DNA of 8,135 bases, taken from positions 1 through 8,135 of the forward strand of contig CAYGZC010000126.1 of assembly GCA_964354225.1 (NCBI GenBank), given 5' to 3'. Numbering within the stretch: position 1 is the first letter of the stretch; the number at the start of each line of letters is the position of its first letter. Positions 1 through 5,301 of this stretch are shown here, piece by piece. The notes beneath the pieces were generated by a model. It did no database searches and was not told where the DNA came from. It saw nothing but the letters and a program-made list of their open reading frames with translations. This DNA comes from CAYGZC01 sp964354225 (lineage in GTDB: Bacteria; Bacteroidota; Ignavibacteria; UBA10030; SZUA-254). The translations under genes were made by a program, and so were the position numbers.

Positions 1-819
1 AACTATCATGACGGAGTTAAGGTTTAGAAGGTTAGCTTCACCACGCCCAGTGGAGCCGGCAGAACCGACTTCGTTATCGCAGTACAATCCGGCACCAATG
101 ATCGGCGAGTCTCCTACTCTGCCGGGGATTTTAAATGCCATCCCACTTGTGGTGGTAACGCAAGAAAGATTTCCATTTTTATCCAAAGCACTCATGTGTA
201 TAGTTCCGTAGGATCTTAGATATTTTTCATAAATCTGCCCGATGTCTTGATCATCGATGGAGTGAGGAGGAAGCCAATCGTCTTCCTTGCTCAAGGTTTC
301 TTTCCACTTTAGCCATACTTCGCGGGCTTTATCGGTGAGCAAATCTTCTTCTTTGAAGCCGTGTGCTTTGGCAAACTTCAACGCACCCTCGCCAACAAGA
401 AGCACATGATCGCTGCGTTCCATAACAACCCGCGCGACCTTCGATGGATTCTTGATGTTTCGCAGTGCAGCAACGGAGCCGGCTCGGTAACTTGGTCCAT
501 GCATAACTGCGGCATCCAGCTCAACAATACCTTCTTCATTGGGCAATCCGCCATAACCAACGCTCATATCGTTCGGATCGTCCTCGACGATTTTCACACC
601 GGCAATGACTGCATCCAATGCATCGCTTCCCTGTTCAATCATTTCCATTGCTTTCTCAAGCGCCTTCGTTCCGTTGCCGCTTGAAATAGCAATCGGTTTT
701 CCTGCCGATGCCGGTTTTGGCGCTGCAAGCGATGGAAGATTTATAATGGATGATGTTGCCGCGGCGGCGCCTGTAAGCACAGTGGTTTTAATAAACTCAC
801 GACGGTTGATTTTATCCAT
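1..819 (-). CDS. Tat-exported N4-(beta-N-acetylglucosaminyl)-L-asparaginase (glycosylasparaginase) family hydrolase, C-terminus cut by the window edge
   Basis: The frame is open for 273 codons from ATG (817-819) to the window edge. The N-terminus carries a twin-arginine signal (NRREFIKTT, residues 5-13) followed by an Ala-rich hydrophobic stretch to about residue 33, so export to the periplasm is likely. The body matches the Ntn-hydrolase glycosylasparaginase family. It has SVGYGGLPNEEG (about 86-97), a linker before the autocleavage site, then YGTIHMSALDKNGN with the presumed nucleophile Thr206. Next come VTTTSG (221-226), RVGDSPIIGAG (234-244) and STGRGEA. Family members self-cleave just before this Thr and hydrolyse the GlcNAc-Asn bond or related asparagine/isoaspartyl links. 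The HD that often precedes the nucleophile is YG here. A Shine-Dalgarno AAGGA lies 6 nt before the ATG. The true substrate (glycoasparagine or isoaspartyl peptide) cannot be read from sequence. Confidence 0.9.
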   Translation of the reverse strand, partial: MDKINRREFIKTTVLTGAAAATSSIINLPSLAAPKPASAGKPIAISSGNGTKALEKAMEMIEQGSDALDAVIAGVKIVEDDPNDMSVGYGGLPNEEGIVELDAAVMHGPSYRAGSVAALRNIKNPSKVARVVMERSDHVLLVGEGALKFAKAHGFKEEDLLTDKAREVWLKWKETLSKEDDWLPPHSIDDQDIGQIYEKYLRSYGTIHMSALDKNGNLSCVTTTSGMAFKIPGRVGDSPIIGAGLYCDNEVGSAGSTGRGEANLLNLNSVMIV

Positions 820-822
820 AGG

Positions 823-892
823 AAATCCTTATTAGTGGTCTTTGTAATAAGTTGAATTTAGAAATAAGCGGGGGAAAAAGCAATAATGATTT
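823..892. repeat. 70-bp direct repeat, copy 1 (leader of the asparaginase gene)
   Basis: This segment matches 2332-2401 over 70 bp with three mismatches (at 840, 871 and 888), offset 1509 bp. Its right half also matches 3175-3209. On the minus strand it includes a promoter-like pair of boxes and the AAGGA Shine-Dalgarno of the asparaginase gene, and it stops just before the ATG. This copy is probably the parental one, because it sits at a functional gene start. Confidence 0.9.
855..883 (-). promoter_or_regulatory. Putative promoter of the glycosylasparaginase gene, inside repeat copy 1
   Basis: On the minus strand, TTGCTT (878-883) and TAAATT (855-860) are separated by 17 nt. The -10-like box ends 35 nt before the ATG, which leaves a short leader containing the AAGGA ribosome binding site. 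The boxes match the sigma-70 consensus only partly (3/6 and 4/6). Support comes from position and from the same arrangement in repeat copy 2 (2387-2392 and 2364-2369). If the host uses a Bacteroidota-type sigma factor, these boxes may not be the real ones. Confidence 0.35.
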
Positions 893-1070
893 TCAATGAA
901 TCAAGAGTAGCTTTTTACGAGCGATAAATAACAATGATAGAAATGACTTTTTAGAAACCATGTCTATATAAAGTGATTGTTTTTTGCAGCATGGCAGGAG
1001 GAGGATACTCAGTCGCTGACTTCCGACCAAAGGATGATTGAATCGCAATTAACAAGCAAAACAATTTAAC

Positions 1071-1096
1071 ATAACATCTGTACTAACTCATGTTAT
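1071..1096. repeat. Inverted repeat ATAACAT / ATGTTAT with a 12-nt spacer
   Basis: The arms at 1071-1077 and 1090-1096 are perfectly complementary over 7 bp. There is no T-run after either arm, so it is not a standard intrinsic terminator. In AT-rich DNA such a pair can arise by chance. It could be a binding site or a weak hairpin. Confidence 0.3.
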
Positions 1097-1153
1097 TGCA
1101 TACTTATTCTATCTAACCACTCTATTTTCTAATGATGCGTCCAATGCGGGATT

Positions 1154-1181
1154 TTTATAAATTATTGTCAAGCATTGTAAA
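1154..1181 (-). promoter_or_regulatory. Candidate sigma-70-like promoter in the gene-free gap
   Basis: On the minus strand, TTTACA (1176-1181, 5/6 to TTGACA) and TATAAA (1154-1159, 5/6 to TATAAT) are separated by 16 nt. It points toward the asparaginase gene but is more than 330 nt away, and the asparaginase has closer promoter-like boxes of its own. It could drive a non-coding transcript or be a chance match. Confidence 0.25.
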
Positions 1182-1291
1182 CCGCCTCCCATGGGCTCAA
1201 CTTTTGTGTTTATGTGAGGGACAGGTCTCTCTTGATTAAATTTTTATTTAAAATTCATAGATATTATTCCTCCAGTGGTTCACTTGGTTCA

Positions 1292-1654
1292 TCATTTAAG
1301 AAGAGTTTCAATAGTATTACGTAGAGTCTCCAGACCAAACGGCTTGTATATGAAGTCGTCAGCGCCATTCTTCATGGATTTAGCAGCATGCATTAAATCG
1401 GCATATGCTGTAAGCATAATTATTTTTATTTCCGGTTTCTTCTCTTTTATGAACTTCAAAACTCCGAATCCATCAACCTTAGGCATACTAATATCGACTA
1501 TTGCAAGATCAAATTGGTGCTGATTCAGTTGAGAAATTGCTTTCTCACCATCATCAACAATTTGGATGTCATATCCATAGGATTTAAGTGCTCCCTGTAA
1601 GATTTTCCCAAGTTCAAGGTCGTCATCTGCGAGAAGAATTCTGTTTTTTAACAT
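1292..1654 (-). CDS. Stand-alone response-regulator receiver protein (CheY-like)
   Basis: The 120-residue product is a complete receiver domain and nothing else. It has the acidic pocket D10-D11-D12, phospho-acceptor D54 in IVDISMPKVDGF, switch T82 in MLTAY, and K104-P105 in FIYKPF. These are the standard catalytic and switch residues, so it should accept phosphate from a histidine kinase. There is no DNA-binding or enzymatic output domain, so it likely acts by protein contact, as CheY-type or relay receivers do. No histidine kinase is in the window, so it is an orphan here. The start is ATG at 1652-1654, with a good Shine-Dalgarno (GGAAGGG) about 6-7 nt upstream. It lies 167 bp downstream of the co-oriented 141-aa membrane protein. 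Its partner and role are unknown. Confidence 0.92.
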   Translation of the reverse strand: MLKNRILLADDDLELGKILQGALKSYGYDIQIVDDGEKAISQLNQHQFDLAIVDISMPKVDGFGVLKFIKEKKPEIKIIMLTAYADLMHAAKSMKNGADDFIYKPFGLETLRNTIETLLK

Positions 1655-1736
1655 GTGCTATCCCTTCCATATTGTCATTAAAATACATCTTATAATATAA
1701 ACACGGTAATTTACATATTAACCTATCAAGTACCAA

Positions 1737-1765
1737 ATTACTACTGTGAAACCACCAATAGTAAT
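1737..1765. repeat. Inverted repeat ATTACTA / TAGTAAT upstream of the receiver gene
   Basis: Perfect 7-bp arms at 1737-1743 and 1759-1765 have a 15-nt spacer. They lie between the 141-aa gene and the receiver gene, about 83 nt before the receiver ATG. This could be an operator for the receiver gene or a weak stem after the upstream gene. No T-run follows on the minus strand, so I do not call it a terminator. Confidence 0.3.
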
Positions 1766-1821
1766 CTGTGGCAGTGTAGATTTGTCTGACATCCATTTCC
1801 ATACAACTGATAGAGATTGTT

Positions 1822-2247
1822 TTATCTATCTTCGTATTCAACCTTTAGCGCACCTATTGGGCTGGCATCGCTAATCCAACCGACCACTGTATAACGCAAT
1901 ATGACACAGTAGAGATAGAATGCTGCTAACGGCAAAAAAGGAAGCGCAGCGTCGAACAAAAGATTATCTGTATGGAGGGACGCAAAACCGATCGGTATAC
2001 CAATGATGATTACAAGGAAAAGAAGCCAGCCACGTTTTCCATTTTTGTGAAGCACAAAAATCACGTAAGGTGCAAAGAGGATCGCAAGAATAGCCAAGAA
2101 GGACAGTATGATTTTGGGGTGAATAAAGAAGCTGCCCGCATATAGAAAGGCTGTCAACCGATTGTAAGTAAGCCAACGGTGCAATCGCCGCAGTTGGGGA
2201 ACATTGGTCTCAGGTTTCGACTTGTCGATTTTGTTGTTCATTCGCAT
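1822..2247 (-). CDS. Small integral membrane protein of unknown function (141 aa)
   Basis: I do not recognise a family. The basic, polar N-terminus (1-31) is followed by three probable transmembrane helices at about 45-67, 73-91 and 96-117. The loop HKNGKRG between the first two is positively charged, so it is likely cytoplasmic. The C-terminal tail (118-141) is polar and acidic at its end. A short hydrophobic stretch at 32-42 might be a further half-helix. The start is ATG at 2245-2247, with GAGGAG 8 nt upstream; a second ATG two codons later is possible. The gene follows the GGCATATAACGT leader element and repeat copy 2, whose promoter-like boxes point at it. Small membrane proteins of this kind are common in integron cassettes and defence islands, but nothing in the sequence shows a function. 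Confidence 0.75.
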   Translation of the reverse strand: MRMNNKIDKSKPETNVPQLRRLHRWLTYNRLTAFLYAGSFFIHPKIILSFLAILAILFAPYVIFVLHKNGKRGWLLFLVIIIGIPIGFASLHTDNLLFDAALPFLPLAAFYLYCVILRYTVVGWISDASPIGALKVEYEDR

Positions 2248-2278
2248 GTAACACTCTCCTCACCATCTTTGCGCTAAT

Positions 2279-2307
2279 GGCATATAACGTGGCACATAAA
2301 AATGCCG
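2279..2307 (-). repeat. Leader element, copy Y, upstream of the 141-aa gene
   Basis: The plus-strand core GGCATATAACGT (2279-2290) is followed by a GGCA/TGCC hairpin (2291-2294 with 2303-2306). GGCAT (2279-2283) can also pair with ATGCC (2302-2306). The same core occurs before the 621-aa gene (5178-5189) and the 160-aa gene (5807-5818). Here it ends 31 nt before the start codon. In the gene direction it reads ACGTTATATGCC. It is not a good sigma-70 promoter, because no -35 box stands at the right distance. A recombination site or inherited cassette boundary is possible. Confidence 0.6.
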
Positions 2308-2331
2308 TTGTGGAACGAACTCTTATAGAAT

Positions 2332-2401
2332 AAATCCTTATTAGTGGTTTTTGTAATAAGTTGAATTTAGAAATAAGCGAGGGAAAAAGCAATAATAATT
2401 T
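2332..2401. repeat. 70-bp direct repeat, copy 2
   Basis: This copy is 67/70 identical to 823-892 in the same orientation. It keeps the promoter-like boxes (2387-2392 and 2364-2369 on the minus strand) and the AAGGAT Shine-Dalgarno motif. Identity ends just where the asparaginase start codon would be, and no gene starts at that point. Copies 1 and 2 therefore bracket the segment 893-2331 (receiver plus 141-aa gene). The duplicated promoter may now transcribe the 141-aa gene, 84 nt downstream. Confidence 0.9.
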
Positions 2402-2435
2402 ACTTGTTCTAAATGCACATTGTTTTACTTTTTAG

Positions 2436-2457
2436 GCGTTTGCTGCTCCGCGTTTGC
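2436..2457. repeat. Direct repeat GCGTTTGC x2 upstream of the toxin gene
   Basis: GCGTTTGC occurs at 2436-2443 and 2450-2457 with a 6-nt spacer, 28 nt before the toxin start. Tandem short repeats before a toxin-antitoxin operon are often bound by the antitoxin or the complex. The site also vaguely resembles the GCTCC/GCGTT region before the 621-aa gene (about 5200-5216 on the minus strand), so it could be part of a cassette boundary instead. Confidence 0.35.
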
Positions 2458-2465
2458 AATTAGTT

Positions 2466-2488
2466 CACCTATTCGTTAACTTTAGGTG
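2466..2488. promoter_or_regulatory. Candidate operator: inverted repeat CACCTA / TAGGTG at the toxin start
   Basis: The arms at 2466-2471 and 2483-2488 are perfectly complementary over 6 bp with an 11-nt spacer. The right arm covers the GTG start codon of the toxin gene. HigA-type XRE antitoxins usually repress their own operon by binding dyads at the promoter, so this is the most likely operator. The arms are short, so chance cannot be excluded. Confidence 0.35.
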
Positions 2489-2842
2489 TGCGAACGATTA
2501 AATTTTATCGGACACCTGCCGGACGATGCCCCCGTGAAAGAATTTTTAGACTCTCTTTCAGATAGGCATGCACGGAAAGTGACATGGGTACTCAGATTAG
2601 TTGAGAAACTAGAAATTGTTCCGCAACAATATTTCAAGAAGCTTGTAAACACGGAAGATCTATGGGAAGTTCGAGTACAAATCGGTAACAGCAGTTACCG
2701 TTTCCTTGGATTCTTTGATAGATCAACCTTATTAATATTGACAAGTGGATTTACGAAAAAGCAGCAAAAAACTCCAGTTCAAGAAATCGAGCTGGCTCAT
2801 CAAAGGCGATTTGAATATCTCCAAAGGAAAAAGCACATATGA
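2486..2842 (+). CDS. HigB-like toxin (RelE/ParE superfamily, phage Gp49-like)
   Basis: The product is 118 residues, the usual size for this family. Recognisable blocks are PVKEFLDSL (16-24), KKLVNTEDLWEVRVQIGN (51-68) with the YRFLGFF strand (71-77), and the C-terminal block LTSGFTKKQQKTP (85-97) ending in EIELAHQR (100-107). HigB/RelE proteins are ribosome-associated mRNA endonucleases that slow growth when free of antitoxin. The start must be the GTG at 2486-2488, because an in-frame stop precedes it directly; there is no good Shine-Dalgarno, so translation may be weak. The stop overlaps the antitoxin ATG by 4 bases, so the pair is translationally coupled. Toxin-first order is typical of higBA, in contrast to relBE. 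Confidence 0.9.
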   Translation: MCERLNFIGHLPDDAPVKEFLDSLSDRHARKVTWVLRLVEKLEIVPQQYFKKLVNTEDLWEVRVQIGNSSYRFLGFFDRSTLLILTSGFTKKQQKTPVQEIELAHQRRFEYLQRKKHI

Positions 2843-3117
2843 GTGATGTAGAACGATACATACAACAACGAAAGAGACGCAGCTTAAAGTTTGCAGAGAA
2901 TTTTGAATCTGGATATGAGGCATTCGAGTTCAGTGTAATGCTTCGACAAGCAAGAGAACGTACTGGCATGACACAAGAGATTATTGCAAAGAAATTGCGA
3001 ACGAAGAAATCTGCTATTTCTCGGATTGAAAACCACGCAGAAGACATTCGTCTTTCCACATTAGAAAAGTATGCAAGAGCTTTGGGCATGAAGTTAAGAG
3101 TACAACTTACCAGTTGA
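2839..3117 (+). CDS. HigA-like antitoxin with XRE-type helix-turn-helix
   Basis: The product is 92 residues. A charged N-terminal segment (1-28) is followed by a Cro/C1-type helix-turn-helix: LRQARERTGMTQEIIAKKLR, then KKSAISRIEN (about 35-65), and a supporting helix with LEKYARALGMKLRVQL (75-90). It should bind and neutralise the HigB-like toxin and repress the operon. The start ATG overlaps the toxin stop (ATGA), and AAAGGA lies about 10 nt upstream inside the toxin gene. The order, overlap and sizes match higBA-type modules. The gene converges with the 621-aa nuclease gene, which ends 160 bp away. Partners outside this operon are unknown. Confidence 0.92.
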   Translation: MSDVERYIQQRKRRSLKFAENFESGYEAFEFSVMLRQARERTGMTQEIIAKKLRTKKSAISRIENHAEDIRLSTLEKYARALGMKLRVQLTS

Positions 3118-3174
3118 TTACAAACTTTCATTACTCTAAAAATCGGGCGACATTGTGATTTAGCTTGTTTGCTA

Positions 3175-3209
3175 TTAGAAATAAGTGAGGGAAAAAGCAA
3201 TAACGATTT
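3175..3209. repeat. 70-bp direct repeat, partial copy 3 (right half only)
   Basis: The 35 bp at 3175-3209 align with 858-892 with about three to four mismatches; the left half of the repeat is missing. It lies between the convergent ends of the antitoxin and the 621-aa gene. Copies 2 and 3 thus bracket the toxin-antitoxin segment. The more numerous differences and the truncation suggest it is older than copy 2. Confidence 0.75.
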
Positions 3210-3276
3210 CACAAAGCGTTGCGCGGGAAAAACGACGTGCGGAGCAAATTTTGCCCATCGTCTGGCGACACACATA

Positions 3277-5142
3277 TCACTCATTGTTCTTCTCTTTGTC
3301 TGCCAAGATTTGCTTTGCCTCTTTCAGGTTGATTGTTGCTTTGTGTCCGTGCTTTTCTAGCAAGTGCAAAAGATTGCTTCCGCTTAATAGCGTCAAAGGT
3401 TTACCTTTTGCAAATTCGTAAGCATCGGGACCATAGTCAGCCGTAGTAACAAGAATTCCTTTTGTCGCCCCCTCGTTCATTACTGTCCCAAACAGGTCAC
3501 GAACTGCTGCCACACCAACAGTGTTCGTGTACCGCTTCGCCTGGATAACTATTTTGCCACCCCTAATTGGATTGGGATCAAATGCAACTGCATCAACGCC
3601 TCCATCTCGACTTGCTTGTGTCACTTTTACCTCACCACCAAATTGTGCGAACTCTTTCTCAAATAGTTCCCTAATGAGATGTTCAAAATCTTCCCAGTCC
3701 ATTGTGGCAAGATTATTTGATTCACCAAGTCCATCAGCAACCGCATAGGATGAAATAAATCGTTTATCTTCTCGGCTTATAGTGAGAACGGGGGCAATGG
3801 GTGTCAAACTAAACAATTTTGAACTCCCAATCCCCTTGAGATGTTTGAAACAAATCTTAGGATCGACGCTCCATAAGTTAAGAGAAAGAAATTCTGAGCG
3901 ATTTGCCATTACAGATATTATACAAGCATCAATTTTCTTCCCGGTAGCCTTATCGGTGGACACAACCCAACCATTAAAAACAATTGCTTCTAATGCCATG
4001 GCAATATCAGCGTTATATAACTCGTCAACTGTCCGAAGTGCAATTTGATAGATCACGTTGTCATACAACTTATTGATTGCAGAATCAGGAAGATAATTCT
4101 CAACAAATTTACTCTGTGATTGGATATACTTAACATCCTTGATTCTTGGCATTTTATCGAGAGAAGGGAGCGAATATTCTAATATGAGAATCCCCGTCTC
4201 TGGATTGTAGTCTAGTTTAAATTTCTTTGGAACACAATCAGGATACTCGGAATTAGAAAGAATTGTTTTACAATAATTAATAATCGAATATCGGTTTTGA
4301 TTGAGATATTTATCTTTTCTTTTGTCTATCTTATCGTTATAGTTTCGTTGTTTTGTGAGAAATGCTTGCTCGTCTACTTGCCACAGTTCTAACCGCTTCT
4401 TGTATTTCTCTTCTAAGACATTATTCTTTTTTAGAATTATCTCTCGCTTTAATTCTAATTGCTTTTGAATGTCTTCTTGCCATAATACCAACTGCTTTTG
4501 GTATTTTTCGTTTGCATTAGCGTTGTATATCAATATCTCTTCTTTTTGCTTTTGAATGTCTTCTTGCCATAATACCAACTGCTTTTGGTATTTTTCATTT
4601 GTATCAGCATTGTACTTTAATATTTCTTCTTTCTGTTTTTCCCAAAATTCGTAATCCTCCTTAAATGCTTTTTCAGCATTTTCTTTTTTGTTCATTTTTC
4701 GGGATGGGCTAAATATGTCTAGTAAAGAAAGGGTTGGTCGATATTTTAAGGCGGATCCAATCGGAGGAAGAGGAACTTCTTGTAACATTGGTATTTGAGG
4801 TTTCAATGTTGGAATATTTGGAACATCATGCAACTTTGGTGGTTGAGGTTTCAATCGGTTGAAACACGATTTGATTTTTTGGGATGAAATTAGTTTTTCG
4901 AGGAAAACAAGATCTGGTTTATTTTGTGATGTGAACTCTGTCGGAATATTTGGAACATCGTGTAACTTTGGTGGTTGTGGTTTCGATTCATTGAAAGTTG
5001 AATTGTCCTTCAGTGTGTCCCAATTGAAGGTATTCTGGTTTATTAATGAGAATTCAAGTATGTTTTCAAGTTGATTAATTATTTCAACAGCTTTTTCAGT
5101 TCGCAATTCAGCTTTATAAAGCATTTCCTGTTTGTTTAACAC
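3277..5142 (-). CDS. Multidomain protein with repetitive coiled coil and C-terminal Mrr-type restriction endonuclease domain
   Basis: 621 residues in four parts. (1) A helical N-terminus (1-50) leads to a proline-rich region with KPQPPKLHDVPNIPT at 54-68 and 98-112 and a degenerate third copy at 113-127. (2) A Lys/Glu/Gln-rich coiled coil at about 150-290 contains two near-identical 29-residue units (KYQKQLVLWQEDIQK) and a diverged third. (3) A middle domain at about 290-470 (YDNVIYQIALRTVDELY, IVFNGWV, VDPKICFKHLKG) is of a kind I associate with restriction-endonuclease-annotated proteins. (4) An Mrr-type PD-(D/E)xK domain spans about 481-597, with FE487, D513-GGVD517 and QAK (534-536). All expected catalytic residues are present, so it is probably an active DNase; Mrr relatives cut foreign or modified DNA. 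The start is GTG at 5140-5142, the first start after an in-frame stop, with GAGGAA 9-10 nt upstream; ATG at codon 7 is less likely. No methyltransferase is in the window. Confidence 0.88.
   Translation of the reverse strand: MLNKQEMLYKAELRTEKAVEIINQLENILEFSLINQNTFNWDTLKDNSTFNESKPQPPKLHDVPNIPTEFTSQNKPDLVFLEKLISSQKIKSCFNRLKPQPPKLHDVPNIPTLKPQIPMLQEVPLPPIGSALKYRPTLSLLDIFSPSRKMNKKENAEKAFKEDYEFWEKQKEEILKYNADTNEKYQKQLVLWQEDIQKQKEEILIYNANANEKYQKQLVLWQEDIQKQLELKREIILKKNNVLEEKYKKRLELWQVDEQAFLTKQRNYNDKIDKRKDKYLNQNRYSIINYCKTILSNSEYPDCVPKKFKLDYNPETGILILEYSLPSLDKMPRIKDVKYIQSQSKFVENYLPDSAINKLYDNVIYQIALRTVDELYNADIAMALEAIVFNGWVVSTDKATGKKIDACIISVMANRSEFLSLNLWSVDPKICFKHLKGIGSSKLFSLTPIAPVLTISREDKRFISSYAVADGLGESNNLATMDWEDFEHLIRELFEKEFAQFGGEVKVTQASRDGGVDAVAFDPNPIRGGKIVIQAKRYTNTVGVAAVRDLFGTVMNEGATKGILVTTADYGPDAYEFAKGKPLTLLSGSNLLHLLEKHGHKATINLKEAKQILADKEKNNE
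4461..4634 (-). repeat. Tandem 87-bp repeat encoding the 29-residue coiled-coil unit
   Basis: Two units (4461-4547 and 4548-4634) have a period of exactly 87 bp. The first 49 bp are identical and the remainder is diverged. The period is a whole number of codons, so copy-number change would keep the frame. The identical block suggests a recent duplication or gene conversion. A third, more diverged protein unit follows toward the C-terminus. Confidence 0.9.
4807..4983 (-). repeat. Spaced repeat encoding the proline-rich KPQPPKLHDVPNIPT motif
   Basis: The segments 4807-4851 and 4939-4983 are near-identical, offset 132 bp (44 codons), and encode the same 15-residue motif twice. A degenerate third motif follows directly after the second in the protein. 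Proline-rich repeats of this type often form extended linkers or peptide ligands, but the partner is unknown. Confidence 0.85.
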
Positions 5143-5177
5143 ACTATAATCTTCCTCATTTCTCTATTGTGCGTGCT

Positions 5178-5189
5178 GGTATATAACGT
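5178..5189 (-). repeat. Leader element, copy X, upstream of the 621-aa gene
   Basis: The core GGTATATAACGT matches copy Y at 11/12 positions and ends 35 nt before the GTG start. Unlike Y and Z, its flank does not continue with the GGC...AAAAAT...CCG block. It carries instead a GTTC/GAAC pair and, further out, a CGCTGGAGCG dyad (5207-5216). ATAAC/GTTAT can pair across 5181-5270. Confidence 0.5.
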
Positions 5190-5284
5190 TCTACGGAACA
5201 ACGCAACGCTGGAGCGAAAGTGTTGAGCCACAATAATTCCATGTCAATAAAGGCGATGTTGTTATGCTCGATCCGCAGCCGTTT

Positions 5285-5301
5285 CCAACTCAATGAGTTG
5301 G
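5285..5301. repeat. Perfect 17-bp dyad covering the stop codon of the 160-aa gene
   Basis: CCAACTCA (5285-5292) and TGAGTTGG (5294-5301) are perfect inverted repeats around one central base. On the minus strand the dyad contains the TGA stop. The adjoining minus-strand GCCCAAC (5303-5297) fits the RYYYAAC core of integron attC sites, which often start at or near a cassette gene's stop. There is no T-run, so it is not an intrinsic terminator. With a 1-nt centre it is more likely a protein-binding dyad than a hairpin. Confidence 0.45.

Larger units (their letters stand above)
893..1291. other. Gene-free gap with no recognisable coding remnant
   Basis: About 400 bp lie between repeat copy 1 and the 3' end of the receiver gene. 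Neither strand shows an ORF with a plausible start or a recognisable protein family. The stretch is AT-rich. It holds a 7-bp inverted repeat (1071-1096), an 8-bp CCCATGGG palindrome (1187-1194) and a promoter-like pair on the minus strand (1154-1181). It may be decayed DNA or carry an unrecognised small RNA. Confidence 0.5.

Noticed and set aside
361..684. Plus-strand ORF of 107 codons (and smaller ones at 8-211 and 605-835)
   Set aside because: They lie antisense to the glycosylasparaginase gene, whose frame gives clear family motifs. The antisense products resemble nothing and have no ribosome binding site context.
1623..1841. Minus-strand ORF of 72 codons between the receiver and the 141-aa gene
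   Set aside because: It overlaps the ends of both genes in other frames, has no ribosome binding site, and encodes a Cys/Tyr-rich product without family features.
2279..2307. Leader elements as confirmed integron attC sites
   Set aside because: The RYYYAAC and GTTRRRY cores are incomplete and unevenly spaced, and no integrase is in view. I keep it as a hypothesis only.
823..3209. CRISPR array reading of the three repeat copies
   Set aside because: Copies are 70 bp (one partial), about 0.8 and 1.5 kb apart with genes between them, and no cas genes are present.
3244..3254. GCAAATTTTGC palindrome as a terminator between convergent genes
   Set aside because: A one-base centre cannot form a hairpin loop, and no T-run follows a GC-rich stem. 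No intrinsic terminator was found in 3118-3276.
2751..3284. Minus-strand ORF of 177 codons across the toxin-antitoxin pair
   Set aside because: It is antisense to both well-supported toxin-antitoxin genes and gives a low-complexity Ser/Phe/Arg-rich product with no recognisable domain.
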